Assembly: GCA_020629635.1 (NCBI GenBank)
Contig: JAHDCX010000001.1
Location: forward strand, 484,525 to 548,524
Direction: 5' to 3'
Length of the DNA stretch: 64,000 nucleotides
Origin: Acidimicrobiales bacterium
Lineage (GTDB): Bacteria; Actinomycetota; Acidimicrobiia; Acidimicrobiales; SHLQ01
Below, piece by piece: positions 1 through 7,880 of this stretch. The stretch's first letter is position 1; the number at the start of each line of letters is the position of its first letter. The notes under the pieces were generated by a model that was given only the letters and a program-made list of their open reading frames with translations, did no database searches and was not told where the DNA came from. Both the position numbers and the translations under genes were made by a program.

Positions 1-72
1 GAGCATGGTGATGAGGACCATGACGAGCATGGTGATGAGGACCATGACGAGCATGGTGATGAGGACCATGAC
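1..72 (+). repeat. 24-bp tandem repeat encoding His/Asp/Glu-rich loop
   Basis: Three exact copies of a 24-bp unit (GAGCATGGTGATGAGGACCA plus TGAC) lie head to tail at 1-24, 25-48 and 49-72. Each encodes EHGDEDHD in frame within the substrate-binding protein. The array touches the window edge, so the true copy number is unknown. Near-perfect DNA identity suggests recent expansion by slippage. Confidence 0.95.
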
Positions 73-636
73 GAGCATGACGATCACGGCCATGACCATT
101 CAGGTGTCGACCCGCACTTCTTCGCCGATCCGGCGCGGATGGCCATCGCTGCAGACGGCATCCTCGACTTCATCGTCGACAATGTCGAGGGCATCGACAC
201 CGACGCGGTGACCGAGTCGGCGGAGTCCTACATCGCCGAGCTCGAGGCACTGGATGAGGATGTCGAGTCCACCCTCGCCGGTCTGGACGAAAGCCAGCGC
301 GTGTTGGTGACCAACCACGAGGTCTACGGCTACTTTGCCGATCGCTACGACTTCGAAGTTGTCGGCGCAGTCATCCCGAGCGGTAGCACGGGCGACTCCG
401 CTGATGCGCAGGCGCTCGCCGAACTCGCCGAGACCATCGAAGACGAGGGCGTTCCGGCAATCTTCTCCGATACCAGCTCGTCCGACGAGCTGATCGAAAC
501 GTTGGTCGCCGAAGTCGGTGACGTGGAGATCGTCGAGCTGTTCACCGAGTCGCTCGGTGAGAGCGGATCGGGCGGAGCGACGTATGTCGAAATGATTCAG
601 ACGAACGCTGATCGAATCGCCGAAGCGCTTGGCTGA
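1..636 (+). CDS. Metal ABC transporter substrate-binding protein (ZnuA-like), C-terminal part
   Basis: The gene runs in from the left edge, so only the last 211 codons are visible. The protein should be an extracytoplasmic lipoprotein or secreted protein that binds Zn2+ or Mn2+ for the permease encoded next. The visible part opens with an acidic His-rich loop of repeated EHGDEDHD units, the usual position of the His-rich loop of ZnuA-type proteins, followed by DPHFF, TNHEVYGYF and a Rossmann-like C-lobe (FSDTSSSDELIETL) typical of cluster A-I (TroA/ZnuA) binding proteins. The stop at 634-636 lies 15 nt before the permease gene. The His-rich loop favours zinc, but the metal cannot be read from sequence alone. 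The start and signal peptide lie outside the window. Confidence 0.9.
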   Translation, partial: EHGDEDHDEHGDEDHDEHGDEDHDEHDDHGHDHSGVDPHFFADPARMAIAADGILDFIVDNVEGIDTDAVTESAESYIAELEALDEDVESTLAGLDESQRVLVTNHEVYGYFADRYDFEVVGAVIPSGSTGDSADAQALAELAETIEDEGVPAIFSDTSSSDELIETLVAEVGDVEIVELFTESLGESGSGGATYVEMIQTNADRIAEALG

Positions 637-651
637 GTAGCCTTCGCCGCC

Positions 652-1491
652 ATGGAATTCGTCATGGAGGCGTTCGACCCCAGTTTCATGCAGCGAGCCC
701 TGATCGGGAGCCTCATCGCGGTCGTCGCCAACTCCATCGTCGGCACGTGGGTGGTGCTCCGAGGACTGTCGTTCCTCGGAGACGCCCTGGCCCATGGGGT
801 GATCCCCGGTATCGCGCTGGCCGTGCTGCTGGGATTCAGTCCGCTGCTGGGTGCGTTGGTCGCTGCCGTCGTCATGAGCGGTCTCATCACCGTGGTCTCC
901 AACCGCACGGTTGTCCGAGAGGACACGGCCATCGGCCTGCTCTTCGTCGGGATGCTGGCCCTCGGCATCGTGATCGTCTCGAAGGCGCAATCGTTTGCCG
1001 TCGAGGTGACCGCGCTGCTTTTTGGCGACGTACTCGGTGTCACCGTCGACGACATTCGGTCGCAAGCGATCGCCACCCTCATCGTTGCGCTGGCCGGAAT
1101 CGTCCTCTATCGACCCTTTCTGGCGCTCACGTTCAACCGCAGCAAAGCGCAGACGTTGGGGATGCATCCGCGTGTCGCCGAAGCAACGCTCCTGGCGATG
1201 CTCGCACTCAGCATCGTTGCGAGCTTCCAGGCGATTGGGACCCTGCTCGTCTTCGGCCTGCTCGTCGGACCACCCGCGGCCGCCTCGCTCCTCGTGAATC
1301 GCATTCCGGCCATCATGGCGGTTGCCATGGTGCTCGGTGGGGTGGCGGTCTTCTTCGGACTCCTGATCAGCTTCCACTACGGGACGGCGGGCGGTGCCAC
1401 CATTGCTGGTCTGAGTGTGCTCGAGTTCTTCGTCGTGCTCGTCGCGAAAGAGGTGCGGGAAGCGCTGCGTCCTGCCGCCGCGACCGTCTGA
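652..1491 (+). CDS. Metal ABC transporter permease (ABC-3 family, ZnuB-like)
   Basis: 279 aa. This is the membrane permease of a Zn2+/Mn2+ uptake ABC transporter, with hydrophobic segments across almost the whole length. The N-terminal region carries the ABC-3 signature (GTWVVLRGLSFLGDALAHGV) and a later LLVGPPAAASLL helix, both usual for ZnuB/TroC permeases. The length matches the family (about 260-290 aa). It starts 15 nt after the binding-protein gene and the two should be co-transcribed. A TAGCCT hexamer at 638-643 lies 8 nt before the ATG but could be chance inside an operon. No ATPase gene follows, so it must lie upstream of the window or elsewhere. Confidence 0.92.
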   Translation: MEFVMEAFDPSFMQRALIGSLIAVVANSIVGTWVVLRGLSFLGDALAHGVIPGIALAVLLGFSPLLGALVAAVVMSGLITVVSNRTVVREDTAIGLLFVGMLALGIVIVSKAQSFAVEVTALLFGDVLGVTVDDIRSQAIATLIVALAGIVLYRPFLALTFNRSKAQTLGMHPRVAEATLLAMLALSIVASFQAIGTLLVFGLLVGPPAAASLLVNRIPAIMAVAMVLGGVAVFFGLLISFHYGTAGGATIAGLSVLEFFVVLVAKEVREALRPAAATV

Positions 1492-1507
1492 GGCGCACCA
1501 TCGAGCC

Positions 1508-3265
1508 TCATCGACAGTCGGTGTCTCCGATCCGGCACGCCAAGTCGCTTGCCGGGGTGTGGTCGATGCGTGCGGAGGTCCACCATCCATGGGGTCCGTC
1601 GTTGGCGAAGGCGTAGGCGTTCGCCCGGTTGGGGTCGCCGGCCACGGCAATACGAATGCGCTCTGGTCGTGTCGCGACCGGTACGTATCGGTCCGGATCA
1701 TCGGACTCGCCGTAGATCGGCGGGACGACGCCGCTTCGGGCGAGCTCGGCGAGCTGTGGGCGGCCCGGCGTCAGGTTGGACCACTCGCCGATGTAGCGCT
1801 CAAACGAGCGCGCCGTGATTCTGGCGTTCTCGAACAGATGCAGCTGCACCTCCTCGAAGGTCCGCCCGTCGCGATGAAGCGTTCGGGCGATGAGCGGGGA
1901 CACGACGAGCAGTGGACTGAACTGGTCGCTGCCGAGACCGTGGACATGGGTCAGATCCCATGACGCCGAACGAGCGATGCCGTCGGCCAGGTAGGGGATG
2001 ATCTCCTCCGCCACCGATCCCGTGACGCTGCCGATCAGAACGCCGCTGTTCATCCGTGCGAGCGTGACGACGTCCTCATCGGGCCCATGCCCCATCTGCT
2101 CGCCGATCGACGGCCAACCGAGCTCGCGGAGGCAACGCCGATCCTGACCGAGTACGGGGCGGGCGGGGTTGCCGAAGGTCGCCTTGTCGAGCTCATCGGC
2201 GGTGAACCCGAAGACGTTGCGCAGATACAGCCGCAACCACCGCCCGACCGCCGTATTTGCCGGTGTGCCCTCTCTCTGCGCTCCTGGACCAGCGGAGAAG
2301 CCGAGCGGCGCGGCGCTCGGGCCGTCGAGCAGGATCAATGCGTCAGCGCCAGTGGTGTTTCCGGAGTGCTCTGCCCCGTAGCCCGGGTCCAGCAGTATCT
2401 CGGCGATGGCGATCAGCACAGGCAAGTGCTCCGGGCGACAACCCGCCATCACTGCGTTGACTGCGATGGACCAGATGGTGACGTCGCGGCCCGACGACGG
2501 GGCCACTCCGAGCCTCTTCCAGGGGTCGTGCCCCGAGGCTCCGAGAAATCGCTCGACGCGAGCTTCGGTCGGAGGCGCAAACGTGGTGCCGTCGCTCCAA
2601 CCTCGGTCGATGAAGACGTCGTGGATGGTGTCGAGGTCACCACTGGCCACGATTTCGAGTGCCGTCGGTTCTTTCGACGAGGCGTCGTACTCCTGCTCGC
2701 CGGTGGGCGAGACGAGGCCCGCAACGATCTGGGGAATGGTCGTCTCGACGAAATGGCCCACCATCTCGTCGCGGTCCTGGGCGTCCACATGGCCGACCGT
2801 CATTGCCAGGGCGAGGCCGTCCCAACCGAGCCCACGGGCGGTTGCCGAAGCCTGGCCGGCAAAGCCTTCGCACAGGACCGAAACCGACGGAATCCCTGCC
2901 GATTCGGCGGCGATCGCTGCCCGCATCACGGCGGGCGTGCAGCTGCCTCAACAACCCATGCCGGACACGACGGCATCGACCCCTCTGGTCCGTAGATCGT
3001 CGGGGAGTCGGCCGATTCGTTCCTTCTCGTCCGCTCCATGGAGATTGCCGAACTCGGTGTGGTCAACGATCTGGACCTCGTTCTGCTCCATCAGGTATTC
3101 GGCGAGGACCGGAAAGAGCTCGTCGCCCCGAAAGAGGTGATCCCACAGGAAGGCGATTCGGGCCCCGTGAAGATCTGCGAGCCGTGGTGCTGGCCGGCGG
3201 GCCTGAACGCCGCGGGGAGACCGCGGCCAGACGACGTCGTAACGAGGTTCTTCAGGGTGCTCCAC
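1508..3265 (-). CDS. UGSC-type selenoprotein read through in-frame TGA (Sec106)
   Basis: Two abutting same-frame ORFs are separated only by one TGA (2950-2948). Read through, they give one 585-aa protein whose junction is GMGC-U-GSC-TPAV, the U-G-S-C motif for which this (seleno)protein family is named. Residues before the stop (LADLHGARIAFLWDH, then DAVVSGMGC) and after it (MRAAIAAESAGIPSVSVLCE) form one continuous domain. The long C-terminal part carries DGTTFAPPTEARV and AVNAVMAGCRPEHLP (around residues 270-280), which I associate with the long form of the family. A hairpin suited to a bacterial SECIS follows the TGA. The start is taken as GTG at 3265; no good ribosome site is visible and a later ATG is possible. 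Biochemical function is unknown; a redox or thiol/selenol role is inference. A conventional gene caller would split or truncate this gene. Confidence 0.82.
2919..2936 (-). promoter_or_regulatory. Candidate bacterial SECIS hairpin
   Basis: On the minus strand, 11 nt after the TGA, GCCCGC (2936-2931) pairs perfectly with GCGGGC (2924-2919) around the six-base loop CGTGAT. The loop begins 17 nt after the TGA and has G as its second base, within the usual description of bacterial SECIS elements (short upper stem, a G in the first two loop bases, about 16-37 nt from UGA to loop). It lies inside the coding region, as bacterial SECIS elements must. Confidence 0.7.
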
Positions 3266-3290
3266 CTGACCATGATGCCGCTGCAGTGGG

Positions 3291-3296
3291 TAGCGT
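3291..3296 (+). promoter_or_regulatory. -10 box TAGCGT for leaderless class V aminotransferase gene
   Basis: TAGCGT ends 8 nt before the ATG at 3305. It supports that start and a leaderless transcript. Confidence 0.5.
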
Positions 3297-3304
3297 CCGC
3301 AACC

Positions 3305-4495
3305 ATGAGTGATGGCTTTCCAGTTGACCGCGTGCGGGCAGACACGCCGGGCGTCGAGACGGTCGTGCACCTGAACAATGCGGGGAGTTCGTTGCCCCCA
3401 GACGTCGTTGTCGACACGGTGATCGACCACCTCCGTCGTGAGGCCTCGATTGGCGGCTACGAAGCGCGTGACGAAGCTGGCGCTCGCATCGACGCGGTCT
3501 ACGGCTCGATCGCCCGGCTCATCAACGGGCGCGCCGAGCAGGTGGCCATCGTCGAGAACGCCACCCGAGCGTGGGACATGGCGGTCTACGGCTATCCGTT
3601 CCAGGCGGGGGACCGTGTGCTGACGGGCCGAACCGAGTACGCAAGCAATCTCATCGCCCTTCGACAGCTCCGAGACCGCCATCGCCTCGAGATCGTTCTC
3701 ATCGAAGACGACGATGCCGGCCAGATCGACCTCGATCATCTCGAACGCGAACTCTCCGCGGGCGCCGCCATGGTCGCCCTCACTCACATCGCGACGAGCG
3801 GCGGATTGATCAACCCCGCAGCCGAAGTCGGCCGACTCTGTCGGGCGCACGGGGTGTTCTTCGTCCTCGACGCGTGCCAGTCGATCGGCCAGGTTCCGGT
3901 CGACGTGGAGGCGATTGGTTGCAATGTCCTCACGACCACGGGTCGCAAGTTTCTGCGGGGGCCACGGGGCACGGGGTTCTTGTGGGTCGACGGAGACGCA
4001 CTCGATCGGCTCACGCCTCCGCTGCTCGACCTTCACGCCGCCGAGATCACCGATGACGGGTATCGGCTCGTCGACGGTGCCCGACGCTTCGAGAACTGGG
4101 AGCGCTACTTCGCCGGGACGCTCGGACTCGGTGCCGCCGTCGACTACCTGCTCGGACTCGGGATTGACGCCACAACGGGTCGGACGCTCGCGCTCGGCCG
4201 GAGTCTGCGTGCCGGTCTCGAGGCTGCGACCGGGGTGACCGTCCACGACAAGGGTGTCGACAAAGGCGCCATCGTGACCTTCTCGATGGACGGGGTGCCG
4301 GCCTCCGAGGTCAAAGAGCGGCTGGCCGCTGCGGGCATCAACACGAGCGTGTCGAGCGGTTTGCGCGCACGATACGACCTCGGTGACCGAGGTCTCGACC
4401 TCGTGATCCGGGCGTCCGTTCACTACTACAACACCGTCGAGGAGCTCGAACACTTCTTCGGCACGATCGAGAGGATCCGCAATGAGCGATCGTGA
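3305..4495 (+). CDS. Class V aminotransferase (cysteine desulfurase/selenocysteine lyase fold)
   Basis: 396 aa. A PLP-dependent fold-type I enzyme. Visible landmarks: LNNAGSSLPP near the N-terminus, LTHIATSGG with His161, VLDACQSIGQ with Asp189 (cofactor pyridine contact), and TTTGRKFLRGPRG with Lys215 as the Schiff-base lysine. The family includes cysteine desulfurases, selenocysteine lyases, kynureninases and EgtE-like C-S lyases; there is no obvious desulfurase active-site Cys loop, so the substrate is open. The ATG at 3305 has a -10 box 8 nt upstream, and the ORF continues upstream without support. It diverges from the UGSC selenoprotein gene (39 nt between starts) and overlaps the following oxygenase gene by 14 nt. 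A role in selenium or sulfur chemistry is suggested by context only. Confidence 0.85.
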   Translation: MSDGFPVDRVRADTPGVETVVHLNNAGSSLPPDVVVDTVIDHLRREASIGGYEARDEAGARIDAVYGSIARLINGRAEQVAIVENATRAWDMAVYGYPFQAGDRVLTGRTEYASNLIALRQLRDRHRLEIVLIEDDDAGQIDLDHLERELSAGAAMVALTHIATSGGLINPAAEVGRLCRAHGVFFVLDACQSIGQVPVDVEAIGCNVLTTTGRKFLRGPRGTGFLWVDGDALDRLTPPLLDLHAAEITDDGYRLVDGARRFENWERYFAGTLGLGAAVDYLLGLGIDATTGRTLALGRSLRAGLEAATGVTVHDKGVDKGAIVTFSMDGVPASEVKERLAAAGINTSVSSGLRARYDLGDRGLDLVIRASVHYYNTVEELEHFFGTIERIRNERS

Positions 4496-5426
4496 AGCAC
4501 GTATCCAGAGACTCGGGGAGGTCCTTGGCATCCATCGTCCGGTCCTGTGTGCCCCGATGGCGCGGATTGCGGGTGGACGCCTGGCGGCTGCTGTGTCGAG
4601 CGCAGGAGGACTCGGCTTCTTGGGTGCCGGCTACGGAGATCCGGGTTGGCTCGGCGAAGAGATGACCCACGTGCCCGACTCGTCTGCAGTCGGGATCGGC
4701 CTCATCACCTGGCACATGGCGCCAACGGCGGTACGCGATGCGCTCGTCCACCAGCCGAAGGCGATCTGGCTTTCGTTCGGGGACCCGGCGCCGCACATTC
4801 CCGAGATCCACGAGGCGGGTGCACTCGCCGTGTGCCAGGTCGGCCGCGTCGCCGAGGCGGTGGCGGCTGCAGATGCTGGCGCCGATGTTGTGGTCGTGCA
4901 GGGGAGCGAGGCCGGCGGACATGGGCGGGCGGGACGAGCGCTCTTCGGTCTCGTCCCCGAAGTCGCCGATGCCGTCGATGTTCCGATCGTGGCAGCTGGT
5001 GGGATCAGCGAGCCCCGCGGGCTCCGTGCGGCGACAGAGCTGGGCGCGGCGGGCGTGGCGCTAGGTACGGCCCTCTACGCGACCGACGAAGCCCTTGACG
5101 TCGAGGAGGCGAAGCGGCACCTCGTCGCCACGGACGGAGACTCAACCGTCCAAAGTCGCGTGTATGACCACGTTCGCGGGCCGCTGTGGCCAGACGAGTA
5201 CGTCGGTCGATCGGTGGCGACCGAGCTCACCAACACATGGGCCGGCCGCGAGGATTCGATGGCCGCGGACCTCGACGGGATACGGGATCGCTACGTCGAG
5301 GACGTGGCCCAAGCCAACATGGAGCGACGCGTCGTCTGGGCGGGCGAGGGAGTTGGCGCGATCGATGCGATCGTGCCGGCAAGCTCCGTGGTCGAGGCGT
5401 TCCCCGCGATCCCCTCGATCGGATAG
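4482..5426 (+). CDS. Nitronate monooxygenase family flavoprotein
   Basis: 314 aa. A TIM-barrel FMN enzyme of the nitronate monooxygenase (2-nitropropane dioxygenase) family, which oxidises alkyl nitronates; many members have unknown substrates. The N-terminal PVLCAPMARIAGGRLA and GGLGFLGAG segments, and VVQGSEAGGHG with the expected catalytic His147, are visible, followed by the phosphate-binding VPIVAAGGIS and GAAGVALGTA loops. Length is normal. It overlaps the end of the class V aminotransferase gene by 14 nt, so the two are probably translationally coupled. A strong hairpin follows the stop codon. Confidence 0.88.
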   Translation: MSDREARIQRLGEVLGIHRPVLCAPMARIAGGRLAAAVSSAGGLGFLGAGYGDPGWLGEEMTHVPDSSAVGIGLITWHMAPTAVRDALVHQPKAIWLSFGDPAPHIPEIHEAGALAVCQVGRVAEAVAAADAGADVVVVQGSEAGGHGRAGRALFGLVPEVADAVDVPIVAAGGISEPRGLRAATELGAAGVALGTALYATDEALDVEEAKRHLVATDGDSTVQSRVYDHVRGPLWPDEYVGRSVATELTNTWAGREDSMAADLDGIRDRYVEDVAQANMERRVVWAGEGVGAIDAIVPASSVVEAFPAIPSIG

Positions 5427-5430
5427 ACGC

Positions 5431-5459
5431 CTGAGCTCGCTGGTGCCCAGCGAGCTCAG
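5431..5459. terminator. Bidirectional terminator-like hairpin between convergent genes
   Basis: CTGAGCTCGCTGG (5431-5443) and CCAGCGAGCTCAG (5447-5459) form a perfect 13-bp stem with a TGC loop. It begins 4 nt after the nitronate monooxygenase stop and its right arm covers the purE stop codon. There is no U-tract, as is common for hairpin terminators in GC-rich actinobacteria. Confidence 0.75.
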
Positions 5460-5950
5460 CGGCCCGAGGTCAGGTTTTCGTTCTTCGCCCGCGACTCCTC
5501 TGCAAGTGCCGACTGGAAGTCGACCAGCTTCGAGCGCAGATCAGGATCGCTCGCCCCGAGAATGCGGGCAGCCAGAATCCCGGCGTTCCGGCCTGCGCCG
5601 ATCGCAACCGTCGCAACGGGGATGCCCTTGGGCATCTGGACGATCGACAGGAGCGAGTCCATGCCGTCGAGATTCTTGAGCGGTACGGGAAGACCGATCA
5701 CCGGCAGCGGCGTCACGGACGCGAGCATGCCGGGCAGATGCGCAGCTCCTCCTGCCGCTCCGATCAGGACTCGTAGACCTCGACCGGCGGCGTCAGCGCC
5801 GTAGGCCAACAGATCGTGGGGCGTGCGGTGCGCCGAGACCACTCGGGCTTCGTACGCGATCCCGAACTCCTCGAGCACCTCGGCCGCCTGCCCGGCGATG
5901 GGCCAATCGCTGTCCGACCCCATGGCGATGCCGACCAACGGCGTGCTCAT
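5456..5950 (-). CDS. purE: N5-carboxyaminoimidazole ribonucleotide mutase
   Basis: 164 aa. Class I PurE converts N5-CAIR to CAIR in purine biosynthesis in the cytoplasm. The [11 protein letters not shown] phosphate-binding motif at residues 7-17 and VVSAHRTP at about 38-45 are diagnostic. Length is standard. The ATG overlaps the last 4 nt of purK (ATGA), so the pair should be translationally coupled; PurK makes the unstable substrate for PurE. The coding end forms part of a long hairpin shared with the convergent gene. Confidence 0.97.
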   Translation of the reverse strand: MSTPLVGIAMGSDSDWPIAGQAAEVLEEFGIAYEARVVSAHRTPHDLLAYGADAAGRGLRVLIGAAGGAAHLPGMLASVTPLPVIGLPVPLKNLDGMDSLLSIVQMPKGIPVATVAIGAGRNAGILAARILGASDPDLRSKLVDFQSALAEESRAKNENLTSGR

Positions 5951-7089
5951 CGCCCCACCAGCCGGTCCGCAGCCCCGTGCGCGGAGTTGAGGGCATCGTC
6001 AACGTCATCAGCGAGGGCGGTCACGTGGCCGAGCTTGCGCTCGGGACGGCTGCCCTTTTCGTAGAGATGAACATGCACGGTGGGGTCCTCCAAGGCGAGG
6101 GGCAGGGTAGCGGAGAAGTCGTTTGTGTCGTCCACGCCGACGACGTTGACGGTGGCGGCTGCGGGCCCGACGAGCTCGGTCGAACCGAGTGGCCAGTCGA
6201 GCACCGCCCGCAGGTGGTTCTCGAACTGCGAGGTCCGACACGCCTCCATCGTGATGTGTCCGGAGTTGTGTGGCCGAGTCGCGAGCTCGTTGATCAGAAG
6301 GTCGCCCGAAGTCGTCACGAACAGCTCCACGGCCATGATTCCCGTGACGTCGATCCGGTCCGCGATCTCGGTGGCGAGCGCTGCGGCGCGATCTGCGAGC
6401 GCAGCGTCGATCCGTGCGGGGAGGACCAGCTCGCGGCACATGCCGCCCTCCTGAACCGTTTCGACGACCGGGTAGGTGACGGCTTCGCCAGTCGGACGGC
6501 GAGCGACGAGCACCGCGACCTCCATCGCGATAGGCACGGTCTCCTCGAGCAGCCAGGTCGCCGAGTTGCTTGCGAGTGCATCGTTGGCGAGCGCGTCCGC
6601 GCTCTCGATGAACGCGACGCCGCGACCGTCGTAACCACCCGTCGGAGCCTTGAGGACGATTGGCCAACCGTGCTCGTCGCCGAAGCGAACCCCGGCCTCG
6701 ACATCCGCGTCGATCACCTCAAACGACGGAACCGGCAGATTCCATTCCGAGAAGCGACGGCGAGCGAAGGCCTTGTCCTTTGCGTAGGCAGAGGCCGCTG
6801 GCATCGGATGCACCGCGTGGCCAGCTTCGACCAACGACTCGAGCGTTTCGGTGGGCGTCTGCTCGTGGTCGAGCGTCACGACGGACACCGCGGATGCGAG
6901 CGCGCCGACGGCCTCGGCGTCGAGGTGAGAGCCTTCGTGCATTGTGGCGCCGGCGCGAATCGCTGGCTCGTCTTCGTGCATGGCAAGCACGTGCAGGTCG
7001 ACGCCGAGCGAGATGGCAGCCTGCTGCGTCATGCGGCTGAGCTGGCCGCCGCCGATCATTCCGACGATCGCTGTCGATCCTGAGCGCAT
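5947..7089 (-). CDS. purK: N5-carboxyaminoimidazole ribonucleotide synthase
   Basis: 380 aa from the chosen ATG. An ATP-grasp enzyme that makes N5-CAIR from AIR, bicarbonate and ATP for the adjacent PurE. The N-terminal [12 protein letters not shown] motif, the central ATP-grasp region ([16 protein letters not shown]) and the late [16 protein letters not shown] segment are characteristic. An in-frame GTG at 7119 would add ten residues but would overlap the neighbouring pseudogene; ATG 7089 puts the GGGQL motif at the usual distance from the N-terminus. The 4-nt overlap with purE indicates one operon. Confidence 0.95.
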   Translation of the reverse strand: MRSGSTAIVGMIGGGQLSRMTQQAAISLGVDLHVLAMHEDEPAIRAGATMHEGSHLDAEAVGALASAVSVVTLDHEQTPTETLESLVEAGHAVHPMPAASAYAKDKAFARRRFSEWNLPVPSFEVIDADVEAGVRFGDEHGWPIVLKAPTGGYDGRGVAFIESADALANDALASNSATWLLEETVPIAMEVAVLVARRPTGEAVTYPVVETVQEGGMCRELVLPARIDAALADRAAALATEIADRIDVTGIMAVELFVTTSGDLLINELATRPHNSGHITMEACRTSQFENHLRAVLDWPLGSTELVGPAAATVNVVGVDDTNDFSATLPLALEDPTVHVHLYEKGSRPERKLGHVTALADDVDDALNSAHGAADRLVGR

Positions 7090-7109
7090 TCGGGTGATTC
7101 TGGTCGACG

Positions 7110-7840
7110 TCACGTCCACGACGCCACTGGGTCGCCCAGAACCGCGAGGTCAGGTGACACACCGAGGCCGGGGATCTCCGGTGCCCGGAGTCCGCCGTCA
7201 CGGATCGGGACGTCCAACTCGGCGGTCACGACCGGTGAGTCATCGCGGAGGTCGAGCACGCACCGGAGGTTCTGGGCCGGGATCGTCTGGGCGAGATGCA
7301 GGACGGCGGCGAAGGCGACCTCGGAGCCCCAGGCGTCCTGCACGCTCATCGTGAGACCCGCGGCGCGGCACACGTCCCGTTGACGGCGGCCGCGGGTGAG
7401 TCCGCCGCACTTGGACAGCTTCATCCCGATGCCGTCGGCGACGTCGTCCACGATGGCCCGCACGATGCTCGCCTCATCGGTGGCGAGCTCGTCGATCACG
7501 ATCGGTACGTCCGTGCGGCGTCGAGCGCAGGGCCGCCTTCGGTGGGGGAGGCGCCGACCATGATCGAGTGACCGCGGTAGCCCCGGTCACGATGGTCGGC
7601 GACCCGAGCACGCATCTCCTCGGGCTCTCCGGATCCGATTGACGAGATCGTCTGAATCACGTCGCCGGTCGACCCGCCGAGCAATGCATGCACCGGGAGA
7701 TCGACCGAGCGTGCGAACAGATCCCAACACGCGAGGTCGATTGCCGCTTTCGCATGAAGATGGCCGGCAAGGACCGTGTCCATACGGTCTGTGATGCGGT
7801 CGAACAGCCGCGGATCCTCACCGAGTAGCGCCGGTGCCAT
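7110..7840 (-). pseudogene. Enolase-superfamily (mandelate racemase/muconate lactonizing) gene remnant
   Basis: Two minus-strand reading frames carry pieces of one enolase-superfamily enzyme. The upstream piece (7840-7496) holds HAKAAIDLACWDLFARS and DRGYRGHSIMVG, the start of the barrel with its RGYRG-type lysine/arginine region. The downstream piece (about 7520-7110) holds TDVPIVIDELATDE, GIGMKLSKCGGLTRGR and MSVQDAWGSEVAFAAV, the C-terminal barrel with the KCGG and DxWG regions. The stretch expected between them, with metal-binding Asp/Glu ligands (roughly 60 residues), is absent, and the frames meet out of phase at a GCCGCACGG sequence near 7525. The N-terminal capping domain (about 90 residues) is also missing, with an in-frame TAG eight codons upstream of the apparent start. 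The parent may have resembled cis-3-hydroxyproline dehydratase-like members; that is a guess. A sequencing error cannot explain the missing core. Confidence 0.8.
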
Positions 7841-7880
7841 CTCGGCGATGCCATGCGCATCGCCCTACGGTAGGGGCGTC

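Noticed and set aside
100-1701. 533-codon minus-strand ORF opposite the ABC genes
   Set aside because: It is rich in Arg/Asp/His without recognisable motifs and is antisense to two clearly conserved genes; a high-GC shadow.
7496-7525. Stop codon in the enolase remnant as another selenocysteine TGA
   Set aside because: The two pieces are in different frames and a core segment is missing, so readthrough would not restore the protein.
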